A stretch of DNA of 64,000 bases from Arthrobacter sp. ISL-48 (GCF_018613805.1 NZ_JAGGPL010000016.1:1-64000); one strand, 5' to 3'; positions 37,232 through 47,325 are shown, counted from the stretch's first letter. Numbers and translations: made by a program. Notes: generated by a model from the letters alone, not told the origin.

Positions 37232-37864
37232 ATGAGCAACCCTCGCCGCGCCCTCGTCCTCATTGACGTGCAGCAGCAGTACTTTAGTGGGCCCTTCGAA
37301 ATCCAGTACCCGCCTCACCAGGAGTCCCTGCCGATGATCGCACGGGCAATTGACGCTGCGACCGCTGCGGGCATTCCGATCGCGGTCATTCAGCACACGG
37401 CAGGAGAAGGCGCACCGGTTTTTGTACCTGGCACACCTGAATATGACCTGCATCCCGAGATCGCACGCCGCAAAACTGACGCATGGAAGACGATCATTAA
37501 GAAGTACGGATCCGTTTATGCCCAGACTGACCTTTCCGAGTGGCTGCGCCAGAACGGCGCCGACACGGTCACCCTCGTCGGCTACATGACCAATAACTGC
37601 GTACTCGCCTCAGCTGTGGAAGCAGAAGTGCTTGGCTTCACCACCGAAGTCCTCTCAGACGCCACCGGGGCTATCAACCTCGCCAACGAAGCAGGGTTCG
37701 CAGACGCAAAGACCGTGCACACAACCCTCCTAACCCTCCTGAACTCGAACTGGGCAGCCGTCGCCACCACTGATACTTGGACCAATGCTCTCCGCGCACA
37801 CCAGGCTTTGGACAAGAGTGACCTGGGGAGCTCCGCGTCAGCTGGCTTCCAGCACGTTTCCTAG
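37232..37864 (+). CDS. isochorismatase-like cysteine hydrolase
   Basis: 210 residues. The Asp-Lys-Cys triad pattern of the family is visible: ALVLIDVQQQYF (Asp13 region), DAWKTIIKKYGSVY (Lys) and LVGYMTNNCVLASAVEA (nucleophile Cys). It probably hydrolyses an amide or ureide; exact substrate unknown. ATG at 37232 follows GGGAG. Divergent from a GlxA-type regulator, a common pairing in which the regulator controls the hydrolase. Confidence 0.85.
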   Translation: MSNPRRALVLIDVQQQYFSGPFEIQYPPHQESLPMIARAIDAATAAGIPIAVIQHTAGEGAPVFVPGTPEYDLHPEIARRKTDAWKTIIKKYGSVYAQTDLSEWLRQNGADTVTLVGYMTNNCVLASAVEAEVLGFTTEVLSDATGAINLANEAGFADAKTVHTTLLTLLNSNWAAVATTDTWTNALRAHQALDKSDLGSSASAGFQHVS

Positions 37865-37929
37865 ATGTGAGCGTCCTCGGCGGTCTGATGGGACGAGCCC
37901 TCATCCCTGGACCGGGCGGCCACCGAGTG

Positions 37930-38433
37930 CTATCCGCTCTGCTCCCGGTATCGCCGCACCGCGTCATTGTTTCCGCACCTGGCCGAGCAATACGCCCGCA
38001 GACCGTTCCTGCTGGTGTCGACGAACGCGATCCCGCAAGAGGCTCGAGCGCACACGCCCAGTCGGCCGCCCTCAGACTCGACGGCGAAAATCGCCAACCC
38101 TCCGGCCGTTACCGCCTTCACCCGGGCGACGACGTCGTCCTCCTCTGGCGAGAAATGAAGGTGTGGCCGTAGCTGGTCATGCGTTGTCAGATACGCGCGA
38201 GTGGTTCCTTCGATGAGGAGCTCGTTGATCGCAGCGCACCGGGATTCAACATTGGCCGCATCGAACGCAGACCGTAACCTGACCGCCCACGCTTGCAACA
38301 GCTCAGCTGCAGTCTCGGTCAAAGCTGCCCTGCGGATTTGATGCTCAACGAGAACTACCTGCGCCGATTCGGCCGTCCATCGGCCGTCAGCGGCAAGATT
38401 GACGAGCTGTGAGGCGAGCAGCGGGCCTGTCAT
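37930..38433 (-). CDS. CGNR zinc-finger (ABATE-like) regulator
   Basis: 167 residues. The C-terminus carries GVCARASCGIAFVDTSRNGL then RAYCSARCGNNDAVRRYR, the treble-clef CGNR zinc finger; the N-terminal part is the helical stress-related domain usually paired with it. Probably a DNA-binding regulator. Start ATG 38433; the 13-codon upstream extension overlaps the divergent transporter leader. Likely regulates the divergent AEC transporter gene. Confidence 0.82.
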   Translation of the reverse strand: MTGPLLASQLVNLAADGRWTAESAQVVLVEHQIRRAALTETAAELLQAWAVRLRSAFDAANVESRCAAINELLIEGTTRAYLTTHDQLRPHLHFSPEEDDVVARVKAVTAGGLAIFAVESEGGRLGVCARASCGIAFVDTSRNGLRAYCSARCGNNDAVRRYREQSG

Positions 38434-38481
38434 GTTGTCATGGTTGAACTGCACAAACCTATTACAACACAATTGGGGATC

Positions 38482-39411
38482 ATGACCCTCGTAACCACGG
38501 CTATCGTGCCGATCATTCTTCTGCTCGCAGCCGGGGCGTTACTGCGCTACAGGTTCCTTTCCGACTCTGGCTTCTGGCGCGGACTGGAGTGGATGAGCTA
38601 CCGTGTCTTCACGCCCGCCCTGTTCATCACATCCATCGCTGGCACGGATCTCACTGTCGTTCCATTCGGTCCGCTCCTCCTCAGCCTTGCGGCACCGATC
38701 ATCGCGGTCGCAGGCCTGGTGATCGCGCTACGGCGCGCTCTTCGCGCGAACGGACCCCAATTGACCTCAATGGTCCAAGGTGCCATTCGAATCAACACCT
38801 ATATCGGCCTGATCTTCGCGTCCGCTCTGCACGGCCAGGGAGGTGTTGCAACATTCGCCCTCGCCAGCACAATCGTGGTCCCGCTTGTCAACGTCATCTG
38901 CGTCAGTACCCTTGCCGCATATGGAGACAAGACGGCCGCTCAGCGGCGACTCCCGGTATGGCGCGAATTCCTAGAGAACCCGCTGATCCAGGGCTGCGCG
39001 ATCGGGCTCGCCCTTAACCTCACCGGCCTGCCGCTGCCAGATTTCCTGTCGGCCACCCTCGGGATGCTCGCCGCGCCCGCCCTTGCATGCGGCACGCTCA
39101 TCGCCGGCGCCGCCCTGCACCTCACGTTCCGCAAACGCGACACCCTCGATATCGGCGTTGCCACCGTTCTCAAGCTCATCGTCCTGCCCCTCGCTGCCGC
39201 GGCGATCGCCGTCCCCTTGGGCGTAACCGGAGTCACTCTTGCAAGCATCGTCCTCATCTGCGCCGTCCCAACCGCCCCATCGGCCTATGTCCTTGCAAGC
39301 AGGATGGGTGGCGACACGCGCCTCATGGCATCGATCACCGGAACCCAGACCATTCTCGCCATCGCGACGCTGCCGGCCATCCTCGCCCTCACCGATCATT
39401 TCGCCACGTAA
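38482..39411 (+). CDS. AEC-family (auxin efflux carrier type) transporter
   Basis: 309 residues with about ten membrane segments, e.g. TTAIVPIILLLAAGALL, FGPLLLSLAAPIIAVAGLVI, LACGTLIAGAALHLTF and ATVLKLIVLPLAAAAIAVPL. The final segment motif VLICAVPTAPSAYVLASRMGG is characteristic of AEC/malate-type permeases. Export or import of a small organic acid is likely. Start at ATG 38482 preferred over 38440. Divergent from a CGNR regulator 48 bases away. Confidence 0.8.
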   Translation: MTLVTTAIVPIILLLAAGALLRYRFLSDSGFWRGLEWMSYRVFTPALFITSIAGTDLTVVPFGPLLLSLAAPIIAVAGLVIALRRALRANGPQLTSMVQGAIRINTYIGLIFASALHGQGGVATFALASTIVVPLVNVICVSTLAAYGDKTAAQRRLPVWREFLENPLIQGCAIGLALNLTGLPLPDFLSATLGMLAAPALACGTLIAGAALHLTFRKRDTLDIGVATVLKLIVLPLAAAAIAVPLGVTGVTLASIVLICAVPTAPSAYVLASRMGGDTRLMASITGTQTILAIATLPAILALTDHFAT

Positions 39412-39605
39412 TAAGCGGACTTGGGGGAGAGGGCGAGGAGCCAAGTAGTTTCTTCCTCTCCTGCTCCCGACGGCGTAGGAGTCGCCGAAGGGCGACGCCG
39501 TGGGCACGGGACGGGCCTGAGTTAGCGGTCCAGACTGGCGGTCCCGCCAGCGGCCAGAGCGCGTGTCGGTTTTCCCTTCCCCCTAATCAGGGAGAGACTT
39601 CTGTT

Positions 39606-40268
39606 ATGCGGCACGGGTACACGAACGAAACCAAGCGGCAGGGACTCGGCGTCGGGAAGCGGTACCAAGGCCCCGATGCCGAAGCCAGGGCCGCCGCCGA
39701 GCTCCTTGCCCTGACTCGGCTCGTCGGGCGGATCCCGGTCCCGGCAGTCATCGACGCCGGCGTGCTCACGCTGACAACAGCCTTCGTGCCGGGCGAGCAC
39801 GGCCAAGACCTCATCGAGTCTGGCCGCGCCGAGGAGACCCTGGCGGCGTGCGGGAGGCTCTTGCGGGATCTGCACCAGCTCGATCCCGGGATCCTACAGC
39901 CCGGACCGCATCTGTCCGGCACCGTGATCCGCCATGGCGACTTCGGGCCGAACAACGTACTCATCGCCACGGAGCGGGACGAGCCGGTCGCGCTCCTCGA
40001 CTGGGAGTTCTCCGGGGTCGGCGCACCGATCGACGATCTGGCCTGGTGCGAGTGGATCGTTAGAATGCACCACCCCGCCGCGATCCCCGCCCTGCGCGCA
40101 TTCTGGGAAGCTTACGGCTCGCGCCCCGAGTGGGGCGAACGGCAGGCAGCGATGCTGAATCGCTGCGCCGAGCTCGAGGACTTCTGCCGTCGCTGGTCGT
40201 CGCCCGATGCGGAGGAAACGTGGCGGAGGCGCATCGCTATCACGCGTGGATGGACGCCCGGGCAATGA
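39606..40268 (+). CDS. APH-family phosphotransferase
   Basis: 220 residues, small aminoglycoside-phosphotransferase-type kinase. The catalytic loop VIRHGDFGPNNVLI (Brenner-type HGDxxxxN) and the metal-binding LLDWEFSGVGAPIDDLAW are clear. The N-lobe is short, with no obvious Gly-rich loop. Similar proteins phosphorylate sugars or small metabolites, so antibiotic resistance should not be assumed. ATG 39606 follows GGGAGAG. The 194-base upstream gap shows no feature. Confidence 0.8.
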   Translation: MRHGYTNETKRQGLGVGKRYQGPDAEARAAAELLALTRLVGRIPVPAVIDAGVLTLTTAFVPGEHGQDLIESGRAEETLAACGRLLRDLHQLDPGILQPGPHLSGTVIRHGDFGPNNVLIATERDEPVALLDWEFSGVGAPIDDLAWCEWIVRMHHPAAIPALRAFWEAYGSRPEWGERQAAMLNRCAELEDFCRRWSSPDAEETWRRRIAITRGWTPGQ

Positions 40269-40411
40269 CTACGCTCGCCCGGACACGTCAGGAGGAGGAT
40301 CGATCAACGGACATCAAGCGTGTGACATCATCGCGATGCGTTCATCGTCAAGGGTCGCATCCGCCACCGCGGTGGAATGTTCGTTGCTCTGCTTTAGGAG
40401 TTACCGACGTA

Positions 40412-40435
40412 GCCAAGGTTCTGTTCGTCCTTGGC
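40412..40435 (+). terminator. small hairpin upstream of the VOC gene
   Basis: GCCAAGG (40412-40418) pairs with CCTTGGC (40429-40435) around a 10-base loop, between the phosphotransferase stop and the VOC start. No T-run; low support. The remainder of 40269-40500 holds no recognisable gene. Confidence 0.3.
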
Positions 40436-40500
40436 GCTTCTTGCCCGGATTGGCGCCAAACATTCGTTGAGGGCCGTTGTGCCCGTTCTGGAGAAACATC

Positions 40501-40878
40501 ATGACCGTCACCCTGAACCACACCATCGTCCATGTCCAGGACAAGATGGCCTCGGCACGCTTCTACTCCGAAATACTCGGGCTCCCCGACGCCGAGCCGT
40601 ACGGCCACTTTATGGTCCTGTCCCTGCGAAACGGCGTCTCGCTCGACTTCCTTGAGGTGCGGCCTGACATCTCGTCCCAGCACTACGCGTTCCTCGTCTC
40701 CGAGGAGGAGTTCGATGAGATTATCGAACGGATCAGGCAGCGCAAGCTCGGCTACTGGGCAGATCCCTGGCACCACGTGCCAGGCAAAATCAACACCAAC
40801 GACGGCGGCCGCGGCGTCTACTGGTCCGATCCGGATGGGCACAACCTTGAGATCCTCACCCGTCCCTACGGCGGCTGA
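40501..40878 (+). CDS. VOC-family (glyoxalase/dioxygenase fold) protein
   Basis: 125 residues, a two-module betaalphabetabetabeta fold: LNHTIVHVQDKMASARFYSEIL at the start, and GVYWSDPDGHNLEILTRPYGG at the end with the metal-ligand Glu typical of VOC proteins. His7 in LNHTIVHV is the first expected ligand. Function cannot be told from sequence; roles include glyoxalase, dioxygenase and antibiotic binding. ATG follows GGAG by 7 bases. Confidence 0.85.
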   Translation: MTVTLNHTIVHVQDKMASARFYSEILGLPDAEPYGHFMVLSLRNGVSLDFLEVRPDISSQHYAFLVSEEEFDEIIERIRQRKLGYWADPWHHVPGKINTNDGGRGVYWSDPDGHNLEILTRPYGG

Positions 40879-40905
40879 CGCGACCGCCCACAAAATTCGA
40901 CGCTG

Positions 40906-41211
40906 TCAGCCCGCGGCCAGACCTTCGCGGGCCACCTCCTCCAAAATCCTGGCGGTCGGCGATGCCGACATCATCTGCCCCATCACGTCCGGGTTACCCC
41001 ACACGTCGCTGCGCAGCCGTTCCAGAAAGCTGGTCGCAGCGTCCCTGGTGTCGAAGTCGAGGAGCACGGCCACGTTGTTCTGGTCATCTGCATCCCTGAA
41101 CACCCGGACAGACCGGGCGCCCGACGCGGCACGGCCTGCGGGATCACTGTCGAAGACCTTCTTCCATTCCCCGTAGTCCCGGACCGGGTAGCCTATTTGC
41201 AGGGTAAACAT
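40906..41211 (-). CDS. small ferredoxin-fold hypothetical protein
   Basis: 101 residues, no signal peptide. The pattern FTLQIGYPVRDYGEWKKVFD, VRVFRDADDQNNVAVLLDFD and DAATSFLERLRS resembles dimeric alpha-beta barrel proteins of actinobacteria. Function not recognised. ATG 41211 follows AGGGAAGGGA. Confidence 0.6.
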   Translation of the reverse strand: MFTLQIGYPVRDYGEWKKVFDSDPAGRAASGARSVRVFRDADDQNNVAVLLDFDTRDAATSFLERLRSDVWGNPDVMGQMMSASPTARILEEVAREGLAAG

Positions 41212-41291
41212 CTTCGTCCCTTCCCTCGTGGTGTCTCAGCACCACGATAGGCCGCCCAGCGTCATCCGGATAGGGGCCCCGGGCTGCTGCG

Positions 41292-41448
41292 CTAAGTCGC
41301 CAGAAAGGCGTTGATGGCCTCTGCGACGCTTTCGGGGTCCATGACGTGCGCGAAGTGGTTCTGGCCGGGAAGAATCTGTTCGCTCACGTTCGCCAGCCGC
41401 TGCTGGAGGTGCCGCGATGCGCCGACCAGGTGTGCGGGGCTGGCCTCG
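41292..41448 (-). pseudogene. C-terminal remnant of an alpha/beta hydrolase
   Basis: The minus strand reads HLQQRLANVSEQILPGQNHF, AHVMDPESVAEAINAFLAT and stop at 41292. This is the final catalytic-His segment of alpha/beta hydrolases (PGxxHFAxxxxPxxVAxAIxxFL). The Ser and Asp parts are missing: upstream sequence is the 3' end of the monooxygenase gene. It abuts that gene almost exactly, marking a recombination edge. Confidence 0.65.
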
Positions 41449-41449
41449 C

Positions 41450-42904
<1,455 letters not shown>

Positions 42905-43003
42905 CTACTTGCCATCGGTCCGCGGCCCCGAGTACGGAATTGCCCGGAGCGATCCCCATTTCCTCGGGTATTTCTGCCGCGGCCCACCATTCTGGTCCAA
43001 GAT

Positions 43004-43026
43004 GGGGGTCTTGCGGCAAGCCCCCC
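43004..43026. promoter_or_regulatory. rifamycin-associated element (RAE)-like palindrome upstream of rox
   Basis: GGGGG, TCTTGCGGCAAG, CCCCCC. The core CTTGCGGCAAG flanked by a G-run and a C-run matches the rifamycin-associated element reported upstream of rifamycin-inactivation genes (19-base GGGGCTTGCGGCAAGGCCC as I recall it). It lies about 115 bases upstream of the monooxygenase start. Confidence 0.7.
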
Positions 43027-43508
43027 AGCCAGCTATATTCTGAAAGTGGCAAGGGGATTCATACTCCTTGCCTTTCCCATGTGCGGGATGGACCCGCTTG
43101 CCCAGCAGGGTCGGGACAAATTGCCGGTGCCGACTCCTACTAGCGGCGCACAGACGGACCTGACCACGGCGTGAGTTCCGAGTCTGCGCCGTCGCCACGC
43201 CGGCTTGGGGGAGTCGTCTCGAAGGCGGCCCAATTCAGAGGGAGATGCGGAGTCAGATCGTACCGCTCCTTGAAGACTTCATCGATCGACGTCTGGCCTG
43301 CCAAAAGGTGAGAAGCGCCCGGCCTAGTCTCTATTCTTCCTCGTGGCATGTCTTGACGATACGAGTACGGCGTGGGAGCGTGCAGCAGACACGCAGAATC
43401 TCTCAGACTGTGATGACGGTCCCGCACCCGAACGGAAGGCTACCGGAGTAGTCGTCGACTGACAATGAACTCCTACCCTCTCCCAGTCCGTAAGTGGAAA
43501 TGGGGGTT
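43027..43508. other. intergenic region without a recognised gene
   Basis: Between the RAE-like element and the MBL-fold gene. A minus-strand open frame (43140-43427) gives HLLAGQTSIDEVFKERYDLT and then PLNWAAFETTPP, which looks slightly protein-like, but the rest of the frame is low quality and no family was recognised. Nothing else seen. Confidence 0.35.
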
Positions 43509-44321
43509 TCAGGTCAACTGGTCGAAGTCTCCTCGTGCCCAAGCAGCGTGCCGTTGGGCGGAATCGTGCAGAATGGCTTTGGCTTCGGACGCGATGACGT
43601 TGTTGAAGTTGCCATAGATCCGGTCGAATTTGAGCTCTCCCAGTTGCGCGGCGATTCTCAACGCCACGGCGCCGGATAGCGGCAAATGATTCGGGTAGCT
43701 GCGCATGAAGGCGACGGAGCGACGGTCTGGATTCGGATATACGCTGTCGCCGGTCAGCAGAACTCCTCTGCCGCCCGCTCCTGCAGCCCAGTGCACCACG
43801 GCGCTGCCGGGGAAGTGGCCGCCGGTCTGGTGTAGCGTCAGCCCTTCTGCAATAGTCCGGCTGCCGGACCAAAATTCGATGATCGGAGCATTGCGCCCCA
43901 GCCATCGGCGGTCTGCGTCCGCCACAAGTACGGGGACGCCGCCGAGCCGATGCGACCACTCGACCTGCACGCCGAACATGTGTGGATGGCTGGCGGCAAT
44001 AGCCAGGACCGGGCCTCGCTCGAGCGCTGCCTTCACCGCATTGTCATCGACATACCCGACCGGATCCCACAGCAGCGAACCTTCGGGTGTCACCACAAGC
44101 TGAGCTGTCTGGCCGATCCCGACCCTTGGCTCCGTCTTGATCCCGATAAGCCCCGGCTCGTTCTCCCTCAATACTGTCTGCTGGCCCGCCTGCGCCAGCC
44201 CACCCAGGGTGAGCCACTCCTGTCCGTCCTCGGGCACATACTGCCGCTCATCGGTGCAGATTGGGCAGAGCCCAGGGGTAGGTTCGTCGCGTTCGACGGC
44301 GCAGGTTGCGCAGATCAGCAT
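43509..44321 (-). CDS. MBL-fold hydrolase with N-terminal zinc ribbon
   Basis: 270 residues. The first 25 carry Cys4, Cys7, Cys19 and Cys22 (CATC and CPIC), a zinc ribbon. The rest is metallo-beta-lactamase-like: SLLWDPVGYVDDNAV, AASHPHMFG (in place of the HxHxDH motif), TGGHFPGSAVVHWAAG and GVLLTGDSVYP. The canonical HxHxDH is reduced to SHPHMFG, so metal binding may differ. Function unknown. ATG 44321 follows AAGGGACC. Confidence 0.72.
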   Translation of the reverse strand: MLICATCAVERDEPTPGLCPICTDERQYVPEDGQEWLTLGGLAQAGQQTVLRENEPGLIGIKTEPRVGIGQTAQLVVTPEGSLLWDPVGYVDDNAVKAALERGPVLAIAASHPHMFGVQVEWSHRLGGVPVLVADADRRWLGRNAPIIEFWSGSRTIAEGLTLHQTGGHFPGSAVVHWAAGAGGRGVLLTGDSVYPNPDRRSVAFMRSYPNHLPLSGAVALRIAAQLGELKFDRIYGNFNNVIASEAKAILHDSAQRHAAWARGDFDQLT

Positions 44322-44498
44322 GGTTGGTCCCTTCTAAGCGCCTTGTGTCCTGCATCCCGTCTTCCGCACCTTCGGCCGCAGGCTGGCGTGCCCAGACTAT
44401 TGCATGCAAAAGTCCGTAGGAAGAGTGATCCTTGGGCCTGTGGCAGCGATGCGGAATAGGGAAAGCCTGCACCCCCGAATTCAGCCCGGTCGCTGCCG

Positions 44499-45008
44499 TC
44501 ACGCCCGCCATGGCGTGAGCCGCGGCAACCACCCAGGGACGTTGCGCCGGTAGTTGAGGTATTCCTCGCCGTAGGTACGGGTGAGGGTCGGTTCCTCATA
44601 ACCCTTCACGAACGCGACAACCGCGGCGACGGCGATCAGGGCATAGAGCACGAGCCACGCGTTGCCGAACAGCAGTGCCTGGCCGAGGATGATCGTAAGC
44701 ACCGCGAGGTACATCGGATTGCGCACGAATCGGTAGACCCCCGTCACGACGAGCGCCTCCGTCGGAGCGACCGGAGCGGGCGTTCCCCGGTGCAGGGCGA
44801 ACAGTGCGAAGGCGTGCAGGAGGAAAGCTACCCCGATAGCGATCGCGATCCACGCGATTGGCACGACCACCCGTGCCCCGCCGCCCCAGTCGTACCACCG
44901 CCAGCCGGAGATGAGCCACGGGATGAAGCCCGCGACGACGCCGGGCGCGAGGAGGAGGAAGACGATCGTCCCGATCCACGCGCGGGCGGGCGAAGCTTTC
45001 TGGGCCAT
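44499..45008 (-). CDS. isoprenylcysteine/phospholipid methyltransferase-like membrane protein
   Basis: 169 residues, about four membrane segments (IGTIVFLLLAPGVVAGFIPWLI; VVVPIAWIAIAIGVAFLLHAF; MYLAVLTIILGQALLF; LVLYALIAVAAVVAFV). The motif GVYRFVRNPMYLAV and the C-terminal EEPTLTRTYGEEYLNYRRNVP-type sequence are the SAM-binding signature of the ICMT/PEMT family. Substrate unknown. ATG 45008. Confidence 0.82.
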   Translation of the reverse strand: MAQKASPARAWIGTIVFLLLAPGVVAGFIPWLISGWRWYDWGGGARVVVPIAWIAIAIGVAFLLHAFALFALHRGTPAPVAPTEALVVTGVYRFVRNPMYLAVLTIILGQALLFGNAWLVLYALIAVAAVVAFVKGYEEPTLTRTYGEEYLNYRRNVPGWLPRLTPWRA

Positions 45009-45069
45009 GCGCGTCAGGTTAGCCCGATTCCACCAAACGCGCGAGAGGCCCGGCTTTCAAAAGTTCGGG

Positions 45070-45789
45070 TTACCCGCCAGGCTCGGACGGCCCAGACCGA
45101 GGGCCCGGAGCAGGACGCGGCAGGCCGAAGAGGACGGGGAGGTCCGCGATGTCGGTGATCAGCTCGTAGCCGAGCCAGTGCTCGTCCGCTTCGAAGCCCC
45201 GGTCCACGTACACCTTGTTCTTGATGCCCATCGCGGCCGCAGGTCGCAGGTCGTACATGGGGCTCGCAGAAACGTGCACGATCTCGTCGGGTTCCACACC
45301 GAGCTTGTCGAACATGTACTCAAAGGCACGAAGCCGTGGCTTGTAGACGCCCATTTGCTCGGCAGTTATCACCACTTCGAATGGGGTCCGGAGGTTCTCC
45401 ACCAGGCGCGCAGCATGCGAGGTGTCGCTGTTCGTGATGATTACCAGCGGGACTTCCTCCGCCAGGCTCCCCAGTGCCTCGGTGACTCCGGGGTACGGGC
45501 CCCAGGTGGGGATGTGGTCGTAGACCGCCCGTGCGTCGCCCTCACCGTACTTGAGCCCGAACTTGCGCATGGCGCGCTCCATGGAATCACCGACAACGTG
45601 CTCGAACGATTTGTACTCGCCCATGCATTCGTCGATCCGGTACGCCTTGCAGGTCTGCAGGAAATCCGCAGCGATCTCGGCCGGCAGCCTCTCGCCCAGA
45701 ACCTCACGAATCGCGTCGTTGATGCGGAACTTGATCAGCGTGCCGTTCATGTCGAATGTAACGAACTTGGGTTTGGTTTCGAATGCCAT
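45070..45789 (-). CDS. haloacid dehalogenase type II-like hydrolase
   Basis: 239 residues of the HAD superfamily: nucleophile FVTFDMNGTLI (residues 9-19), motif II VPLVIITNSDTSHAARL, motif III lysine YKPRLRAFEYM and motif IV HVSASPMYDLRPAAAMG. Closest in shape to L-2-haloacid dehalogenases, but the activity could be a phosphatase. Start ATG 45789 after GGAGGACTC. The leader contains an operator-like palindrome at 45854-45865. Confidence 0.85.
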   Translation of the reverse strand: MAFETKPKFVTFDMNGTLIKFRINDAIREVLGERLPAEIAADFLQTCKAYRIDECMGEYKSFEHVVGDSMERAMRKFGLKYGEGDARAVYDHIPTWGPYPGVTEALGSLAEEVPLVIITNSDTSHAARLVENLRTPFEVVITAEQMGVYKPRLRAFEYMFDKLGVEPDEIVHVSASPMYDLRPAAAMGIKNKVYVDRGFEADEHWLGYELITDIADLPVLFGLPRPAPGPRSGPSEPGG

Positions 45790-45853
45790 GAGTCCTCCAT
45801 ATGCCGGTGGTTCGGCGATGTCGACGATTTTGCCGAGTTTGTCGAGTTTGTCG

Positions 45854-45865
45854 ATTGTCGACAAT
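45854..45865. promoter_or_regulatory. palindrome ATTGTCGACAAT upstream of the HAD gene
   Basis: A perfect 12-base palindrome of the TTGTnnACAA type used by FadR/GntR-family regulators. It is preceded (45824-45853) by repeated GAGTTTGTCGA-like units, so several half-sites may be present. The cognate regulator is not in this window as far as I can tell. Confidence 0.5.
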
Positions 45866-45936
45866 ACGGGGGAGTGCGCTGGAGGTCAATGATCTCGTGC
45901 TCAGAGGGCTGGATCTATCGGTCGAAGCAACGCCAT

Positions 45937-46260
45937 TTAGCTCCAGCCCGAGCCTCGAGTGGTGGACTTGAGTATGGCGCTGATGACGTCCGGAAATCGG
46001 GAGTGGACTTCTGCCGTCCTCGGCCAATTGAGGCGACTGTTCCCTGGGCCAAGGTCCTGGCGGATGAGGCCTGACTCCCGCAGCACTTTGAAGTGTGCCG
46101 AAAGCGTTGATTTCGAAAGTTCGGTTTTAAAGGTTCCGCAGGTCTTTCCGGGCTCTGCATTGATGTCGGCAAGCAGCCGGAGCCTGGTGGGATCGGCGCA
46201 GGCGTGCAAGATGGTGGACAGGTCCAAGTCCTCCACCCGCGGGTGAAATAGGGGTTTCAT
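45937..46260 (-). CDS. ArsR-family winged-helix regulator
   Basis: 107 residues: LSTILHACADPTRLRLLADI, then TFKTELSKSTLSAHFKVLRESGLI and RQDLGPGNSRLNWP, the standard ArsR/SmtB winged HTH. No metal-binding CxC motif of ArsR itself is seen, so the signal is probably not arsenic. ATG 46260 after AAAGGAAGG. Divergent from a DMT efflux gene with an inverted repeat between them; it probably represses that gene. Confidence 0.87.
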   Translation of the reverse strand: MKPLFHPRVEDLDLSTILHACADPTRLRLLADINAEPGKTCGTFKTELSKSTLSAHFKVLRESGLIRQDLGPGNSRLNWPRTAEVHSRFPDVISAILKSTTRGSGWS

Positions 46261-46293
46261 TCGGGCCTTCCTTTCGCCTCACCATCATGTACA

Positions 46294-46323
46294 GTGTTCG
46301 TGTATTCGTCAACTAACGAACAC
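46294..46323. promoter_or_regulatory. inverted repeat in the arsR/DMT divergent promoter
   Basis: GTGTTCGT (46294-46301) and ACGAACAC (46316-46323) are exact reverse complements, separated by 14 bases. The 75-base region between the two start codons contains little else. Likely the ArsR-type operator. Confidence 0.55.
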
Positions 46324-46335
46324 CTGGGAGCCTCC

Positions 46336-47325
46336 ATGAACCGCAGTACTTCACTTGCCGCCATCGGCGGCCTGGCCACAGCCATGGCCTGGGGAGGCAT
46401 GTTCACCATCGCCAAAACAGCATTTTCCCATCTGGGGCCGTTCCAGCTGACGGCCGCCAGATTCATCGTGGCAACGGTCGTCTTCATGGCCATCCTCGCA
46501 CTCAAAGAGGGGCCACGCGCCCTCATCCCTGGCCGGAGGGCCGGCGCCTTGTGGCTGCTGGGAACCATTGGATTCACAGGATTCAACATGCTCATGTACG
46601 CAGGCCTGGCCTACTCGGCGCCACAGACCATTTCCTTGGTCATGGCAACCCTGCCGATGGTCACGCTGTTTGTCCTGTGGGCGCGCACCAGGAAGCGCCC
46701 GGGCGGGCTGGTGTTCTTGTTCTCCGCCGTCGCACTGGTAGGTGTCGCCATGGTTCTGGGGAACGGGAACCCGGCCGCGGTCCTGCAGGGTGGTCTCGGT
46801 CAAGGCGTCCCGCTGACCTTCGCCGGCGTGGTCGCGTGGGTCATCTACACGACCAGCCGAAGCGGTTTCGCAGAGTTGAGCATGCTTCGGTTCACCGCGC
46901 ACACTTGCCTGCTGGGAACACTTTCCATCATCGCCCTCACCAGCGTGCTGACGTGGAACGAGCCGCCCGTAACTGTTGGGGACGTTGTTGCCGTGATCTG
47001 GCAGATCCTCTACATGGCGCTGCCGGCCACGGTGCTGGCAGTGCTCACGTGGAATCAGGCCGTCGCTATATTGGGGGCCTCAAATGGGGTGCTGTTCATC
47101 AACCTTGTCCCCATCACGGCCTTCACCATCGAAGCAATCCGAGGGCACCAGCCCACGGGCGGCGAAATCGCCGGAGTGGCCCTCACACTCGCGGCGCTTT
47201 TGGCCGTGAACCTGGTTGCGCGCCGTACGGGGAAAGGCACCCCGCCGGTCGACGCACCCGAAGCCATGGCAGCCCTCGATGAACGCAGCGCGAGCGGCAA
47301 GACCGTGCTCGTGGTGCGGCAGTAG
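46336..47325 (+). CDS. DMT-superfamily (EamA) transporter
   Basis: 329 residues, ten membrane helices in two EamA repeats: AAIGGLATAMAWGGMFTIAK, FIVATVVFMAILAL, ... LLGTLSIIALTSVLTW, ALPATVLAVLTWNQAVAILGA, and a VALTLAALLAVNLVARR end. Exports a small metabolite or drug. Start ATG 46336 after GGGAG. Divergent from the ArsR-type gene. Confidence 0.87.
   Translation: MNRSTSLAAIGGLATAMAWGGMFTIAKTAFSHLGPFQLTAARFIVATVVFMAILALKEGPRALIPGRRAGALWLLGTIGFTGFNMLMYAGLAYSAPQTISLVMATLPMVTLFVLWARTRKRPGGLVFLFSAVALVGVAMVLGNGNPAAVLQGGLGQGVPLTFAGVVAWVIYTTSRSGFAELSMLRFTAHTCLLGTLSIIALTSVLTWNEPPVTVGDVVAVIWQILYMALPATVLAVLTWNQAVAILGASNGVLFINLVPITAFTIEAIRGHQPTGGEIAGVALTLAALLAVNLVARRTGKGTPPVDAPEAMAALDERSASGKTVLVVRQ

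Noticed and set aside
39606..40268. Aminoglycoside resistance gene
   Set aside because: The HGD loop is shared by many small kinases; there is no closer match to known resistance enzymes, so only the family is reported.
43140..43427. Possible gene between the RAE-like element and the MBL gene
   Set aside because: One stretch looks protein-like, but the frame as a whole lacks a convincing start and family.
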